Origin: Calothrix sp. FI2-JRJ7
Lineage (GTDB): Bacteria; Cyanobacteriota; Cyanobacteriia; Cyanobacteriales; Nostocaceae
NCBI GenBank assembly: GCA_019359675.1
Contig: JAHHGX010000066.1
Span: 1-34,675 of the forward strand
DNA length: 34,675 bases
Reading direction: 5' to 3'
The notes beneath the pieces were generated by a model. That model was not told where the DNA came from. It saw nothing but the letters and a program-made list of their open reading frames with translations, and searched no databases. Both the position numbers and the translations under genes were made by a program. Of the stretch, positions 1-8,824 are shown one piece after another (positions within the stretch are counted from its first letter, which is position 1; each line of letters begins with the position of its first letter).

Positions 1-660
1 ACGACAAATAGCAACGGTATTTATAGTTTTATAAATTTACCGTTAGGCAATTTTACTGTTGAAGCGCTGAGACCAAACAATGATTTTAACCCGACGACGA
101 ACACGACTTTAGCCGCAAATCTGACACAGCCAAACCAAGAGTTGCTGACTGTTGATTTTGGGTTTAATACAAATCGTCTGGGTAGTGCAGGGGCGCCAAA
201 TATTCGTTTAATTAAACGAATTACCAATGCGATACGTAATAGGGATCAAATCGCTGGTACTGATTTTGGTAGATATGTTCCCGACCCAAGCAGTGATAAC
301 GATAATGCCTTACCATCATCAGAACGCTTTCAAGGTGTTTTGACATTAGAGGTGCCTGTTCAATCACGAGATGTAATCGAATATACGGTTTATTTTCTTG
401 CTGAGGGTGATGGAATCGTCAACAATGTTCGCTTCTGCGACTTAATACCAAATGGAACTACCTTTGTTAATAGCAGTATTATCATTAAGGATGCTGGTAG
501 CGGCGCCGATACTGGTAGATTTTTAAGTCCGCTTACACCATTAGAAGCATTTACTGATATTTGTCTCGGTCCCAACAATAACGGTGCCGTGGTTGCAAAT
601 TTAGGAAATATATCGAGTGGTAGCTTTGGATTAGTAAGTTTCCGCGTTGAAATTAATTAG
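1..660 (+). CDS. SdrD_B/DUF11-like surface protein, C-terminal part
   Basis: The reading frame is open from base 1 and ends at the TAG at 658-660, so the 5' end of the gene lies outside the window. The visible 219 residues start inside an SdrD_B-type beta-sandwich (NGIYSFINLPLGNFTVEA, then a VDFGF end strand) and continue into a domain with EYTVYFLAEGDG and FCDLIPNGTTF, resembling the DUF11-type repeats of surface proteins. The whole stretch is a close paralogue of the C terminus of the next gene, which has a signal peptide, so this is probably also an exported, extracellular or outer-surface protein. The first in-frame ATG at 142 falls inside the domain and is not the start. The function is unknown; a role in adhesion or the sheath is only inferred from the domain type. 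Confidence 0.85.
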   Translation, partial: TTNSNGIYSFINLPLGNFTVEALRPNNDFNPTTNTTLAANLTQPNQELLTVDFGFNTNRLGSAGAPNIRLIKRITNAIRNRDQIAGTDFGRYVPDPSSDNDNALPSSERFQGVLTLEVPVQSRDVIEYTVYFLAEGDGIVNNVRFCDLIPNGTTFVNSSIIIKDAGSGADTGRFLSPLTPLEAFTDICLGPNNNGAVVANLGNISSGSFGLVSFRVEIN

Positions 661-741
661 TTGATTAGGCGCGATTTTTATCGCGTCTTGACTTCTCTAT
701 TCTTCTCTGGATATTTTGTAGATTACTTAGGAATTTATTGT

Positions 742-2490
742 ATGAAATTTTTATTTATTAAAACATTAAAAGGAATTTTGAGTCGGGCATTCCAGAGATT
801 ATTACTGTTATATCAAAAGAATAGATTCCCCCAAAAACCCTTAATAAGCGAAGCTAAGAATGGTCGTGGTAGGCATCTTTATAGAGGAATGAGATTCAAT
901 TTCAGAGTAAATTTTAACGTCAGTACTCGGAGATGGCAAAAAAATCTTAAAACTGTTGGATATTTTTGTCTAACGTTACTAATGGTAGTGACTCAAATAG
1001 CCATTTTTAGTACTGTTGCCAATCAAAAAGTGGTAGCGCAAACTAATGGTGTTTGTCCAGCAGGTACAGCTCCAACAATCGTTAATTGGCAACCTACGGT
1101 TGGTGTAGAAGAAATTTCTAAACAACAGATGAATGCTGGTGCAGTAAATGTTAGATTAAACTTTACTGAAAGCATTCCCGGACAAGTTATCGAATCAAAT
1201 TTAGTCGAGTTTAACAATGAAATTTACGGAACTCGAATTGATAATGATGTTTATGGAGGTCTAAGCGGACCGAACTTGAGATTTCATATTGGTATTGGCA
1301 AACAGCCGGCGCCCGTTGGTAGTAATGCGACTTTAACCGTAAACTTTGATAGACCTGTTACGCTTGCATCTCCCCTAACTATTCTTGACATAGACCGAGA
1401 TGGCGCCAGAGATTTTGGGTATACTTACCAAGATAGAGTTACTGTTAATGCATTTAATGGCTCCGAACCTGTTAATGTCACGCTTCAGTCACTTGGTAAT
1501 ACAACTCGCGTGACAGGAAACGTTGCTGTAGGTATTAACGAAAATGCTTTCCCAAGTAGTTCGGGTGGTAACGTTTTTGTTACACCTGCGGGTCAAGTAA
1601 CCAGCTTTAGATTTATTTACGAACCAGGTACCGAATTTGGTCAACCTCGACAAGACGAAACAATAGGTCTTGCTAGGATAAATATTTGTGCCCCCTCGAA
1701 TACTGGTTCGATAGGTGACACAGTATTTAATGACCGTAACGCTAACGGTGTTCAAGACCAAGGGGAAAGGGGTATACAAGGTGCCACCTTAATTTTACGA
1801 GGCGCCAACGGTCAAGAGATTTCTCGAACTACCACAAACAGCAATACTATTTATGGGTTTACTGGCTTACCAATAGGTAATTACACAGTTGAGGCACTCC
1901 CACCCAACAATGATTTTAGACCAACAACAAATACTACTCTACCTGCCAACCTAACACAAGCAAACCCATCACTACTTAATATCGACTTTGGTTTCCGTTC
2001 AACTGCTTTAGGCGCCGCAGGCACGCCCAATATTCAACTTATTAAGCGAATCACCAATGCCACACGCGGTGGACAAGCAATTACTGGTACAAATTTTACT
2101 ACATTCGTCCCTGACCCTAATAACAATAACGACGATGCGCTTCCTTCACAAGAAAGGTTTCAAGGAGTTCCAAACTTAGAGGCACCCCTACAATCAGGAG
2201 ATGAAGTCGAATACACAGTTTATTTCCTAACTGAGGGAGAAGAAAATATTAGTAATGCGCGCTTCTGCGACTTAATACCCAACGGAACCACTTTTACGAA
2301 TAATACTATTGTTATAAAGGGTCTAGGTAGTGGTGCCGATGGTGGTAGATTTTTATCTCCTCTAGCACCATTAGAAAATTTTGTCAATATTTGTCCAGGC
2401 AGTAACAATAATGGCGCCGTCGTTGCAAACCTTGGTAATATTCCTGGTGGTCAATTTGGATCTGTCAGCTTCCGCGTCAGCATTAATTAG
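742..2490 (+). CDS. secreted SdrD_B/DUF11-like surface protein
   Basis: This 582-residue protein is the second of two tandem paralogues. ATG 742 is chosen because an AGGA lies about ten bases upstream; a TTG at 661 and an ATG at 889 are in frame, the latter giving a shorter signal peptide. A basic N region with TRRWQKN precedes a hydrophobic stretch and a likely cleavage after VVAQ. Residues about 105-310 form a beta-rich domain (NATLTVNFDRPV, ILDIDRDG). Residues about 322-417 are an SdrD_B domain (GDTVFNDRNANGVQDQGE, a calcium-type Asp/Asn motif). Residues about 430-582 match the DUF11-like end of the upstream gene. There is no sortase motif or PEP-CTERM anchor, so it is probably released or bound to the cell surface. 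The ligand and role are unknown. Confidence 0.82.
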   Translation: MKFLFIKTLKGILSRAFQRLLLLYQKNRFPQKPLISEAKNGRGRHLYRGMRFNFRVNFNVSTRRWQKNLKTVGYFCLTLLMVVTQIAIFSTVANQKVVAQTNGVCPAGTAPTIVNWQPTVGVEEISKQQMNAGAVNVRLNFTESIPGQVIESNLVEFNNEIYGTRIDNDVYGGLSGPNLRFHIGIGKQPAPVGSNATLTVNFDRPVTLASPLTILDIDRDGARDFGYTYQDRVTVNAFNGSEPVNVTLQSLGNTTRVTGNVAVGINENAFPSSSGGNVFVTPAGQVTSFRFIYEPGTEFGQPRQDETIGLARINICAPSNTGSIGDTVFNDRNANGVQDQGERGIQGATLILRGANGQEISRTTTNSNTIYGFTGLPIGNYTVEALPPNNDFRPTTNTTLPANLTQANPSLLNIDFGFRSTALGAAGTPNIQLIKRITNATRGGQAITGTNFTTFVPDPNNNNDDALPSQERFQGVPNLEAPLQSGDEVEYTVYFLTEGEENISNARFCDLIPNGTTFTNNTIVIKGLGSGADGGRFLSPLAPLENFVNICPGSNNNGAVVANLGNIPGGQFGSVSFRVSIN

Positions 2491-2519
2491 TTATTGGTAA
2501 CGCTTTGACACAGGTATTT

Positions 2520-2547
2520 GTAGAGACCGAATTAATACGGTCTCTAC
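2520..2547. repeat. 28-bp GTAGAGACC palindrome
   Basis: A near-perfect 28-bp palindrome (one mismatch in the 14-bp arms) starting GTAGAGACCG and ending CGGTCTCTAC. It lies 30 bp after the stop of the SdrD_B gene. The same element occurs at 20077-20104, with diverged relatives at 3286-3362 and inside mnmE at 11130-11157, so it is a dispersed repeat rather than only a local terminator. Confidence 0.85.
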
Positions 2548-2628
2548 TGGATTACAAAAAAAGAGCGGGTGTTTAGGTATGATGTGGATGGTTTTTACCT
2601 GCCACCAATAGATTAATTATTGATATTT

Positions 2629-3279
2629 ATGCGAAAAGCTCAAAAAATTCGGTTGTTTGCTTTAATAACTGGTGTACTTGTTTCTTCTTTTGCTTTGATA
2701 GGTGAAAGCATTGTTCAAGCGCAACGCTCACCACGACCAGTAGATTTACTCAGATCAACATGTGTTGCCAGTGGCTCTGGTACCGCACGTGAAGACAATA
2801 CAAATGTTTCAATAGGAAGGGCTGTATATTCGAGCCGATTTTTTTTGGGTCCTGGATATCGTTCTGCATCACTAACTTGTAGAATCAAGCCAGATAATAG
2901 CCCAAACCCAATTTTTCAAACATTGAATTTAGGGTTTGGGATGCGTGATAGTGATAGTCGCAGTTCCAATGTAGATGTCAGAGTCTATTTAGACGGCAAA
3001 CCAGCAGATTCTCGTACTGTATCACCTTCGGTGCAAAATACGCTGTCATTAGACGTTAGTAATGCCAGCAATGTCTCTATTGAGGCAGTTTGTAATAGCG
3101 GCTCGCAATATTGTGACCGCGTTTACTTTTACGAAGCAAATCTATTTCGTCCCAATATTCCAAAGCAGTCTACACCATCTCCCCAACCCACTCAACAATT
3201 TAATGTTCCTGGGGCGCCTACACCCGTACCACCCCCACCAACAACGGCGCCTGCCCCTGTAACTCCACAAAAATATTAA
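2629..3279 (+). CDS. small secreted protein, Pro-rich C terminus
   Basis: This 216-residue protein has a clear signal peptide (MRKAQKIR, then a hydrophobic LFALITGVLVSSFALIG core, cleavage likely after VQAQ). ATG 2629 gives a standard signal peptide; the in-frame TTG 2620 adds three residues. The mature part, residues about 30-180, is beta-rich with four cysteines that may pair, and contains SLTCRIKP and NVDVRVYLDGKP, suggestive of a jelly-roll or carbohydrate-binding-like fold. Residues about 185-216 are Pro/Thr-rich (PTPVPPPPTTAP), a likely flexible linker or wall-spanning tail. It follows the two surface-protein genes on the same strand but is separated from them by a palindromic repeat. 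I do not recognise the family; export is well supported, function is not. Confidence 0.75.
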   Translation: MRKAQKIRLFALITGVLVSSFALIGESIVQAQRSPRPVDLLRSTCVASGSGTAREDNTNVSIGRAVYSSRFFLGPGYRSASLTCRIKPDNSPNPIFQTLNLGFGMRDSDSRSSNVDVRVYLDGKPADSRTVSPSVQNTLSLDVSNASNVSIEAVCNSGSQYCDRVYFYEANLFRPNIPKQSTPSPQPTQQFNVPGAPTPVPPPPTTAPAPVTPQKY

Positions 3280-3285
3280 TATGCT

Positions 3286-3362
3286 GTAGAGACGTGATTA
3301 ATCCCTACCCTTCGGGAAAAGCTCCGCTTTACGGGAAATACGAGCGGATTACACGTCTCTAC
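3286..3362. repeat. 77-bp inverted repeat of the GTAGAGAC family
   Basis: The ends GTAGAGACGTG and CACGTCTCTAC are exact inverted copies, followed inwards by ATTAATCC and GGATTA. The centre holds about 40 bp with a small CCCTTCGGG hairpin. It is a longer, loop-extended relative of the 28-bp palindromes at 2520, 11130 and 20077. It sits between two convergent genes and could also act as a bidirectional terminator. Confidence 0.8.
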
Positions 3363-3377
3363 GTAATATGGTTAATT

Positions 3378-5399
3378 TTAAGGAGATTTTTTAGATTTGG
3401 GGGTAGGTGTTGGTTCTGGACTACCAAAGAAAAATTGTTGTAGATTTTCTTCAAGGGTGAGGTTGTCCTGTTTTGGAGCTGCAAGCTTTGTTTCGGTTTT
3501 AGCGGGTCTGCCAAGGTTGGGTACTTTCTGCTGCTTAGATAAATTTTCGGCGCCAGTAGCAATATTATCAGCGGCTTGTTGCAAAAGCGGATTGATTTTG
3601 TCACGCCAGTACTGAATATTAGGCAGTTTTTCAGGCTGCTTCTGATAAGAGGTGACTTTATCCCAGTTACCTTTAGCGACTGCCTCATCAATATCTTTAA
3701 ATAATGATTCGGCTTTTGACCAGTCTTGCTGCCATTGAGAAATCATTTTACCTGTCTCCTCAATTCCCGCAGGTACCGATTTTAATAAATCAATAGCTCC
3801 TTGTAAGTCACCAGATTCATATTTCTCGCGTGCTTGTTCAACTACTTTGCTGTCTTGCTCGCGAGTTTGTTCATCAATATTTGGTATAGTTACTTTATTG
3901 TCGTCTGTATTTTTATCTATATTACTTTCTGTATTGTTATCCTGATTTTTATTTGGCAACGGCAACCAATCAACTATTGTTTTTGGTTTTGGTTCAGGAC
4001 GCGCGGCAATAGCACCACTATCATTAATAATTTTCGTAGCAATACCCTTATCGCGTAGACAATTCGCCCATTCAGAGCTATTACCAATAACATCCGAGTG
4101 AACCCATGCGACCTTACCTGTATCTAGTCGTATTTGTACCCATCCACGTTTTGTACGTGTACCAGTAACTTCTAAAGCAGTACGTCCGGCAACGGTTTGC
4201 AAAATTGTATCAGAGGATATAGCCGCAGGTTCAGTACGAATATTGGCTGTTTCGCTGGTTATAGCCATACAAGTTTGTGATGCTAGAGTATCACCACCCT
4301 TTGTCCAATTTGCCGTAAGACTTTGGACATTTTTCACAACGGATGGCGCCGCATATGCTGCACCACCAGCAAGCAAAGCTAAAATGAATAACTGTAATAT
4401 ATCGGGGCCTGTTGCTGCTTTACGTATAGCTTTAACATTTTCTTGTGCGTATCCACCACTACCACCTCTATTTCCAGGCGCCACAGCAATTGTTTGCTGT
4501 CGAGAAGAGAGCGAGGAATGTTTTACAATTGAGTACTGTGTTTTGCGGTACTCTTGATTCTCTGGTGCGGCAGGTACAAACGCACGCAATGCTTGTAGAG
4601 CTTCGCTAGCGTTTTGGAATCTATCTTTAAAGTGATAGCGAATCATCTGATTTAAGATGACACCTAACTGCGGACTAATGGAAGTATTTTGCCAAAGAAT
4701 TTCGCCAGTGTGGGGGTCTTCTTGTAAATCTACAGGTGCCACACCAGTCAGAGCTTGAATAGCAATAATACCTAGGGCATAAATATCACTGTTAGGACGA
4801 GGTTTGCCTTGACCTTGTTCAGTAGGCATGTACCCAGGTGTACCAATTGCTACCGTAGATGAATGTTGAACTCCGACAGTGCGAGTGTAGGCAGTAGCGC
4901 GTAATTGTTTAACGGCGCCGAAATCAACTAATACTAGCTTATTGTCACCACGGCGCCGGATAATATTATCGGGCTTGATATCGCGGTGAATAACTCCCTG
5001 TTGATGGACAAATTCGAGAATGCTAAGGATTTCATCTAAAAGTTGAACAACCTGACCTTCGCTCCAGGTTTCTCCCGGAACGAGTTCTTCACTAAGAGTA
5101 TGACCTTCAATAAATTCTTGTACTAAATAAAATTCTTGATTATCAACAAAATAAGCCAAAAGCCGAGGAATTTGGTTATGATCCCCCAGTTTTTCCAGCG
5201 TTTCTGCCTCGCTTTGAAACAAGCGTTTAGCAGTATCAAATATCTTAGAATCGTTACTAGAAGCAGGTTTAAGATGCTTGACTACACAGATGGGGTTGCC
5301 AGGTCGTTTGGTGTCCTCAGCAATATAAGTTTCACCAAAACCGCCCGTGGCAAGAACTCTGATAACTTTATAACGATAGTCTAGTAGCTTGCCAATCAT
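3378..5399 (-). CDS. Ser/Thr protein kinase with TM and SH3-like domain
   Basis: A 673-residue Hanks-type kinase. The domain (residues about 8-270) has the glycine loop ATGGFGETY, Lys41 in VVKHL, catalytic loop HRDIKPDN, DFGAVKQ and GTPGYMPTEQ, so it should be an active kinase phosphorylating Ser/Thr. One hydrophobic segment (LFILALLAGGAAYA) follows a linker, then a bacterial SH3-like domain (ANIRTEPA to GKVAWVHSDVI) and a long charged, low-complexity tail with helical EKYESGDLQGAIDLL. By topology the SH3 part would lie outside the cytoplasmic membrane and could sense wall or periplasmic ligands. The start at 5399 is set by GGAGG just upstream; a longer frame from 5468 lacks such a site. No phosphatase or substrate gene is adjacent. 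Confidence 0.92.
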   Translation of the reverse strand: MIGKLLDYRYKVIRVLATGGFGETYIAEDTKRPGNPICVVKHLKPASSNDSKIFDTAKRLFQSEAETLEKLGDHNQIPRLLAYFVDNQEFYLVQEFIEGHTLSEELVPGETWSEGQVVQLLDEILSILEFVHQQGVIHRDIKPDNIIRRRGDNKLVLVDFGAVKQLRATAYTRTVGVQHSSTVAIGTPGYMPTEQGQGKPRPNSDIYALGIIAIQALTGVAPVDLQEDPHTGEILWQNTSISPQLGVILNQMIRYHFKDRFQNASEALQALRAFVPAAPENQEYRKTQYSIVKHSSLSSRQQTIAVAPGNRGGSGGYAQENVKAIRKAATGPDILQLFILALLAGGAAYAAPSVVKNVQSLTANWTKGGDTLASQTCMAITSETANIRTEPAAISSDTILQTVAGRTALEVTGTRTKRGWVQIRLDTGKVAWVHSDVIGNSSEWANCLRDKGIATKIINDSGAIAARPEPKPKTIVDWLPLPNKNQDNNTESNIDKNTDDNKVTIPNIDEQTREQDSKVVEQAREKYESGDLQGAIDLLKSVPAGIEETGKMISQWQQDWSKAESLFKDIDEAVAKGNWDKVTSYQKQPEKLPNIQYWRDKINPLLQQAADNIATGAENLSKQQKVPNLGRPAKTETKLAAPKQDNLTLEENLQQFFFGSPEPTPTPKSKKSP

Positions 5400-5403
5400 A
5401 TAT

Positions 5404-5408
5404 CCTCC
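5404..5408 (-). promoter_or_regulatory. Shine-Dalgarno GGAGG deciding the kinase start
   Basis: On the minus strand GGAGG is followed after four bases by the ATG at 5399. It selects MIGKLLDYRY as the N terminus and excludes the 23-residue longer frame. Confidence 0.75.
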
Positions 5409-5587
5409 AAGCTTGTTGACACCTGAATAAACAGGTGGTAATAAATATCTCCAAATCCTCCGCAGCAAAATCCGCTATCTTAATAAAAGATTTTGCTAAA
5501 AACCCAACTTTTTCGTAAATATTTTTTTAAACATAGTTTTTGAATTTAGTTCGTAAATTTTTAAGATAAGAGTATAAAAAATCACTT

Positions 5588-6067
5588 ATGCCACCCAAGA
5601 TAACCGACTCCAACATCTGGCAGCAGGCAGAAACCCTGATGCAACCAGCATTTATCCGTCTGATCGACAATATCCGCAAACAGCTTGACGTATCAAACTG
5701 GAAAGGAACCTACCAAGACGTACTAGTATGGGCGCCGGGTACCAGCGACGAAACCAAGGCAATGGTGACTTCGTTAGTAGAGCAACTCGAAACTGCAACC
5801 CCAGAACGAACAGAAGATATCAAGCGCACCCTCGAAAAACTACCAATGCCCCATCCAGGATATCATCTGTGTCTACAGCGTCAAGAGCAGCGACTCAACA
5901 TCGATATATGGGAATTATGCTATCAGGTATGTTTCCAAAATTATGCGTCAGGCGAAGCAGTATCTATAGATACTAGTTTAATCGATGAACAAGGAGAAGT
6001 GGATTGGAATACATTAGATATTAAAGCCAAACAAGTCGTTGATACCGTGTTTCAAAATTTACCTTAA
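5588..6067 (+). CDS. conserved hypothetical protein, 159 aa
   Basis: A soluble protein of 159 residues with no signal peptide or membrane segment. It begins MPPKITDSNIWQQAETLM and has a long helical N half (residues 10-95), then a compact part with PMPHPGYHLCLQRQEQ, the conserved-looking WELCYQVCF and an acidic end (DEQGEVDWNTLD). It has the look of a cyanobacterial single-copy hypothetical, but I cannot assign a function. It is transcribed divergently from the Ser/Thr kinase, with about 190 bp of AT-rich DNA between the two starts that should hold both promoters. No clear Shine-Dalgarno is visible. Codon use and a GGCGCC site match the rest of the window. Confidence 0.75.
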   Translation: MPPKITDSNIWQQAETLMQPAFIRLIDNIRKQLDVSNWKGTYQDVLVWAPGTSDETKAMVTSLVEQLETATPERTEDIKRTLEKLPMPHPGYHLCLQRQEQRLNIDIWELCYQVCFQNYASGEAVSIDTSLIDEQGEVDWNTLDIKAKQVVDTVFQNLP

Positions 6068-6073
6068 TCCCCC

Positions 6074-6107
6074 GTAGGTTGGGTGGAGGCTTTGCGGAAC
6101 CCAACTT
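6074..6107. repeat. GTAGGTTGGG-type short palindromic repeat
   Basis: The ends GTAGGTTGGGT and AACCCAACTT are inverted copies around GGAGGCTTTGCGG. The same element, longer and in the opposite orientation, is at 27080-27134, and a diverged copy is at 13462-13540. It lies just after the stop of the 5588 gene. Confidence 0.75.
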
Positions 6108-6115
6108 AAAATCTA

Positions 6116-6171
6116 CATCTAACTGTCATACTAAGTCACCAAACATCTAACTGTCATGCTGAGACACGTAA
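6116..6171. repeat. two tandem 28-bp direct repeats
   Basis: Two adjacent units begin CATCTAACTGTCAT and are followed by similar CTAAGTCAC and CTGAGACAC segments, with a 28-bp period. The role is unknown. They also form the 3' end of a minus-strand frame (6147-6350) that I do not accept as a gene. Confidence 0.6.
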
Positions 6172-6410
6172 ACGCAGTTTTGTGTTGGTCTTGAGTTCCT
6201 TATATTGCTTTGATGAGTGACATCATTTATACGGTCAGCGGACTCAAAACAATCAAGTATAAATTCTGCCAAACCATGAATGTCACCTGAAAACAAAATA
6301 GCTATATCCTTGAGTTGTGATAAGTATACTGTTGTCCTTTTTACTTTCATGGTAAACAAACAGGTAGCGAACAATACTGATTTTACTTTGCTGAACGGCG
6401 CCTGAATTAA

Positions 6411-6674
6411 CTAACTCTCGTTCAACGCCTTCTTGATTTTCTGGGGCCGATTCAATGACCCCAGACTTAAAGCACTAAAAGCTAAGAAGCCTAAAGTTGT
6501 AGATGGTTCAGGTATACTAGTTAAAATCGGTGCAGTTTTGATTATTAGCCGTAGACCATTACCAGAGAAAGTACCACGGTCTAGTAGTAGTCCTCCAATG
6601 GTATTTTGCGCGCAGATACCAAAACCTGCAAAGGAATTTTTATTGCTGACTATTAAAAATAACTCATGCGAAAG
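6411..6674 (-). pseudogene. C-terminal remnant of a PEP-CTERM protein
   Basis: The minus strand encodes 87 open codons ending at the TAG 6411-6413. The end carries a PEP-CTERM sorting signal: IPEPSTTLGFLAFSAL, a hydrophobic helix, then a basic tail RPQKIKKALNES. This signal directs exopolysaccharide-associated surface proteins to an exosortase. Upstream the frame is closed by TGA at 6675-6677, and no start codon with a signal peptide is found, so the N-terminal part has been lost or lies behind a frameshift. What remains before the signal (FAGFGICAQNTIGGLLLD) is beta-like but too short to classify. No exosortase gene is in the window. Confidence 0.7.
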
Positions 6675-6677
6675 TCA

Positions 6678-7034
6678 CGAATCACACATGACTTTAGTCA
6701 CGGCTTTTTAAGATAACGTCGAGCATCGCTACTAAAGCCACCATTTATAGAGAGTTTGCGAGAATATCGCAAAAATCCCAAATAAACGCAAGTTATTAAT
6801 TTATGTAAATCTTTTAGGCGCCAATATTGTTTCATGACGCTAGATGAAGCATCTATTAAATCACCGTGAGTTCGACGGGACTAAAAAATAGCACCTTAGA
6901 CTGTGGAACATTTTCGTACAGGTTTGTAACCATGCATTTCAAGATTGACCTGCTTATCAAAAATGTTGTAGTAATCGTAGATTACATACTCATGACAGCG
7001 TTGAAAAAATAAAATGTTAATTTAGTTTTATCAG
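6678..7034. other. intergenic, no supported gene
   Basis: About 360 bp with one GGCGCC site. A 45-codon minus-strand frame (6698-6835) starts MKQYWRLKDLHKL and could be debris linked to the PEP-CTERM remnant, but nothing in it is recognisable. The AT-rich 3' part should contain the P450 promoter; no convincing -10/-35 pair could be fixed by eye. Confidence 0.5.
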
Positions 7035-8282
7035 ATGACTGGGTTTTATTACAATATGACGAGAACTTATCAAAACATAGCCCTCGAACAAGTTATTGTT
7101 ACCTCACCTAGTTTTAGAGCCAACCCATTTCCAACTTTTAAATACTGGCGCCATAATCGACCTGTTGTACCAGTAAAAGTTTTTGGACAACGCGCTTGGC
7201 TTGTTACTCGCTACGACTCGGTGGTTACTACCCTTACGGATGAACGCTTTGTAAAAAACCGACGCAATGCTACTGATGGTAAGAAAAATCCACCTCAGAT
7301 GTGGTTGCCAGGATTTGTCAAGCCGCTTGAACGAAATATGCTCGACTCCGACGACCCTGACCACGCTCGTTTGCGTTCTTTGGTACATCAGGCATTTACA
7401 CCACGCTTAATTGCCCAAATGGAAACCCGTATTCATCGCTTGGCACATGAACTAATCGATAAAGCCATAGCTAAAGGAGAAATGGATTTAATTCGTGATT
7501 TTGCGTTACCAATTCCAATGGTTGTAATTAGCGAAATGCTGGGTGTTGCTGAACAAGATAGAGCTGCTTTTCATCGTTGGTCAAACGTCATGGTCAGCGT
7601 TACTAAACCTATCGACGGTATTTTTGCTATCCCTAGCTTATACCAATTAGTTAAATTTTTACGCCGACTTCTGAGCGAACATCGCCTCAATCCTCAAGAT
7701 GACTTAACCAGCGCTTTGTTACAAGCTTCTTCAGAAGGCTCGAAATTATCAGAAGACGAAGTGGTTGGCATGGCCGCACTTTTGCTAACCGCAGGTCATG
7801 AAACCACTGTTAATTTAATTGGTAATAGTGTGTTGGCTTTACTAGCACATCCAGCAGAATTAGAACGCTTACGTACCAAACCAGAACTGATGAAATCCGC
7901 GATTGAAGAACTCGTGCGGTATACATCCCCAGTATTGTTTGCCACAGAACGTTATACCCGTGAAGACATCACAATAGCAGGCACAACTATTCCAGCATGT
8001 GAATTAGTATTTGCTGTACTCGGTTCCGCTAACCATGATGAATCAATATTTGAGAATCCAGAAACCTTAATTTTAGATAGACAAAACAATAAACACGTTG
8101 GTTTTGGCTCTGGAATGCACTACTGCCTTGGCGCCCCATTGGCACGGCTTGAGTCTAGTATAGCCTTTCAAGTTTTGTTTGAGCGATTACCAAATTTGAG
8201 ACTTGCTATCAACCCTGAAAGCCTGCGTTGGAATTCTAGTCTAATTATGCGAGGTGCTTCTTCAATACCCGTTAAGTTTTAA
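7035..8282 (+). CDS. cytochrome P450
   Basis: A complete 415-residue soluble bacterial P450, the usual length for the class I type. It would use a haem thiolate and O2, with electrons from ferredoxin, to hydroxylate or epoxidise a small substrate. The I-helix oxygen-activation motif AGHETT is at residues 253-258, the K-helix ExxR appears as EELVR, and the haem loop FGSGMHYCLG places the cysteine ligand at Cys364. There is no membrane anchor. ATG 7035 is used; an in-frame ATG at 7056 would remove seven residues, and neither has a clear ribosome site. No ferredoxin, reductase, terpene synthase or other biosynthetic gene is next to it, so the substrate cannot be guessed. It stands among gene fragments, consistent with an accessory gene. 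Confidence 0.95.
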   Translation: MTGFYYNMTRTYQNIALEQVIVTSPSFRANPFPTFKYWRHNRPVVPVKVFGQRAWLVTRYDSVVTTLTDERFVKNRRNATDGKKNPPQMWLPGFVKPLERNMLDSDDPDHARLRSLVHQAFTPRLIAQMETRIHRLAHELIDKAIAKGEMDLIRDFALPIPMVVISEMLGVAEQDRAAFHRWSNVMVSVTKPIDGIFAIPSLYQLVKFLRRLLSEHRLNPQDDLTSALLQASSEGSKLSEDEVVGMAALLLTAGHETTVNLIGNSVLALLAHPAELERLRTKPELMKSAIEELVRYTSPVLFATERYTREDITIAGTTIPACELVFAVLGSANHDESIFENPETLILDRQNNKHVGFGSGMHYCLGAPLARLESSIAFQVLFERLPNLRLAINPESLRWNSSLIMRGASSIPVKF

Positions 8283-8406
8283 ATATACGACTATTTTCTC
8301 CAATCTTCGATTATCAAATAGGAATTAGCGAAAAATCACCCTGCTGAAGTTTTACAATCTGAGGCGCCACGATATATAAAGTAATAATAATCACATCATT
8401 ACTTGT

Positions 8407-8598
8407 ATGTCAGCAGGCGGCATCATTAGCACAATTCTCAAGCATGATAATAAAGTTACCAGTTACGTTTGGTACGATTGGTTAATATCCATAAATTGTA
8501 ATATTTACAGGCGCCCGCTACCTTTAACTATTAGAGAGAAATTGCGACAAATGGAGTGGCATCGAACGTTTATGTACAAGCTGCTGCCTGGGCATTGA
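8407..8598 (+). pseudogene. fragment resembling N terminus of HNH-type protein
   Basis: A 63-codon frame begins MSAGGIISTILKHDNKVTSY, which resembles from memory the first residues of cyanobacterial HNH endonuclease-family proteins (ISTILKHDxKVTSYK). After that the sequence no longer matches anything I recognise and the frame ends at 8598. It is best read as a truncated remnant. The rest of 8283-8609 shows no gene. Confidence 0.3.
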
Positions 8599-8609
8599 GC
8601 AACTTTCAC

Positions 8610-8813
8610 TCAATTGAGTTGAACCGCAGTTAAGATATCTAGTTTCCTCGTAACCGCACTTATCACAGGTACGGGAAGATTGGTTTGAGGCGCCTCCGAA
8701 AGCGCGTTGTTTTCAATATAGAAGTTTTTGGTGCATAAAAAATACAACCCAGACATAACAACGAATGAAAGGGTTAAACCAAGCCCCCACAACAACCTAC
8801 TACAACGCATCAA
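8610..8813 (-). pseudogene. N-terminal fragment of RND efflux adaptor
   Basis: A minus-strand frame of 67 codons contains one N-terminal membrane segment (LLWGLGLTLSFVVMSGLYFL) followed by APQTNLPVPVISAVTRKLDI. This resembles the start of periplasmic adaptor subunits of RND efflux systems, where PVPVxxAxxR leads into the first beta strand. A full adaptor has about 400 residues; here the frame stops at once, and no downstream hairpin, lipoyl or barrel part is present. It appears to be a truncated remnant of an efflux gene. Confidence 0.35.
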
Positions 8814-8824
8814 AATTAAGCATT

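Noticed and set aside
661-741. TTG start at 661 for the second surface protein
   Set aside because: It would add 27 residues before a normal start and signal peptide; ATG 742 has a better ribosome site.
6147-6374. 75-codon minus-strand frame
   Set aside because: Its 3' end lies in a 28-bp tandem repeat, there is no ribosome site, and the sequence shows no recognisable motif.
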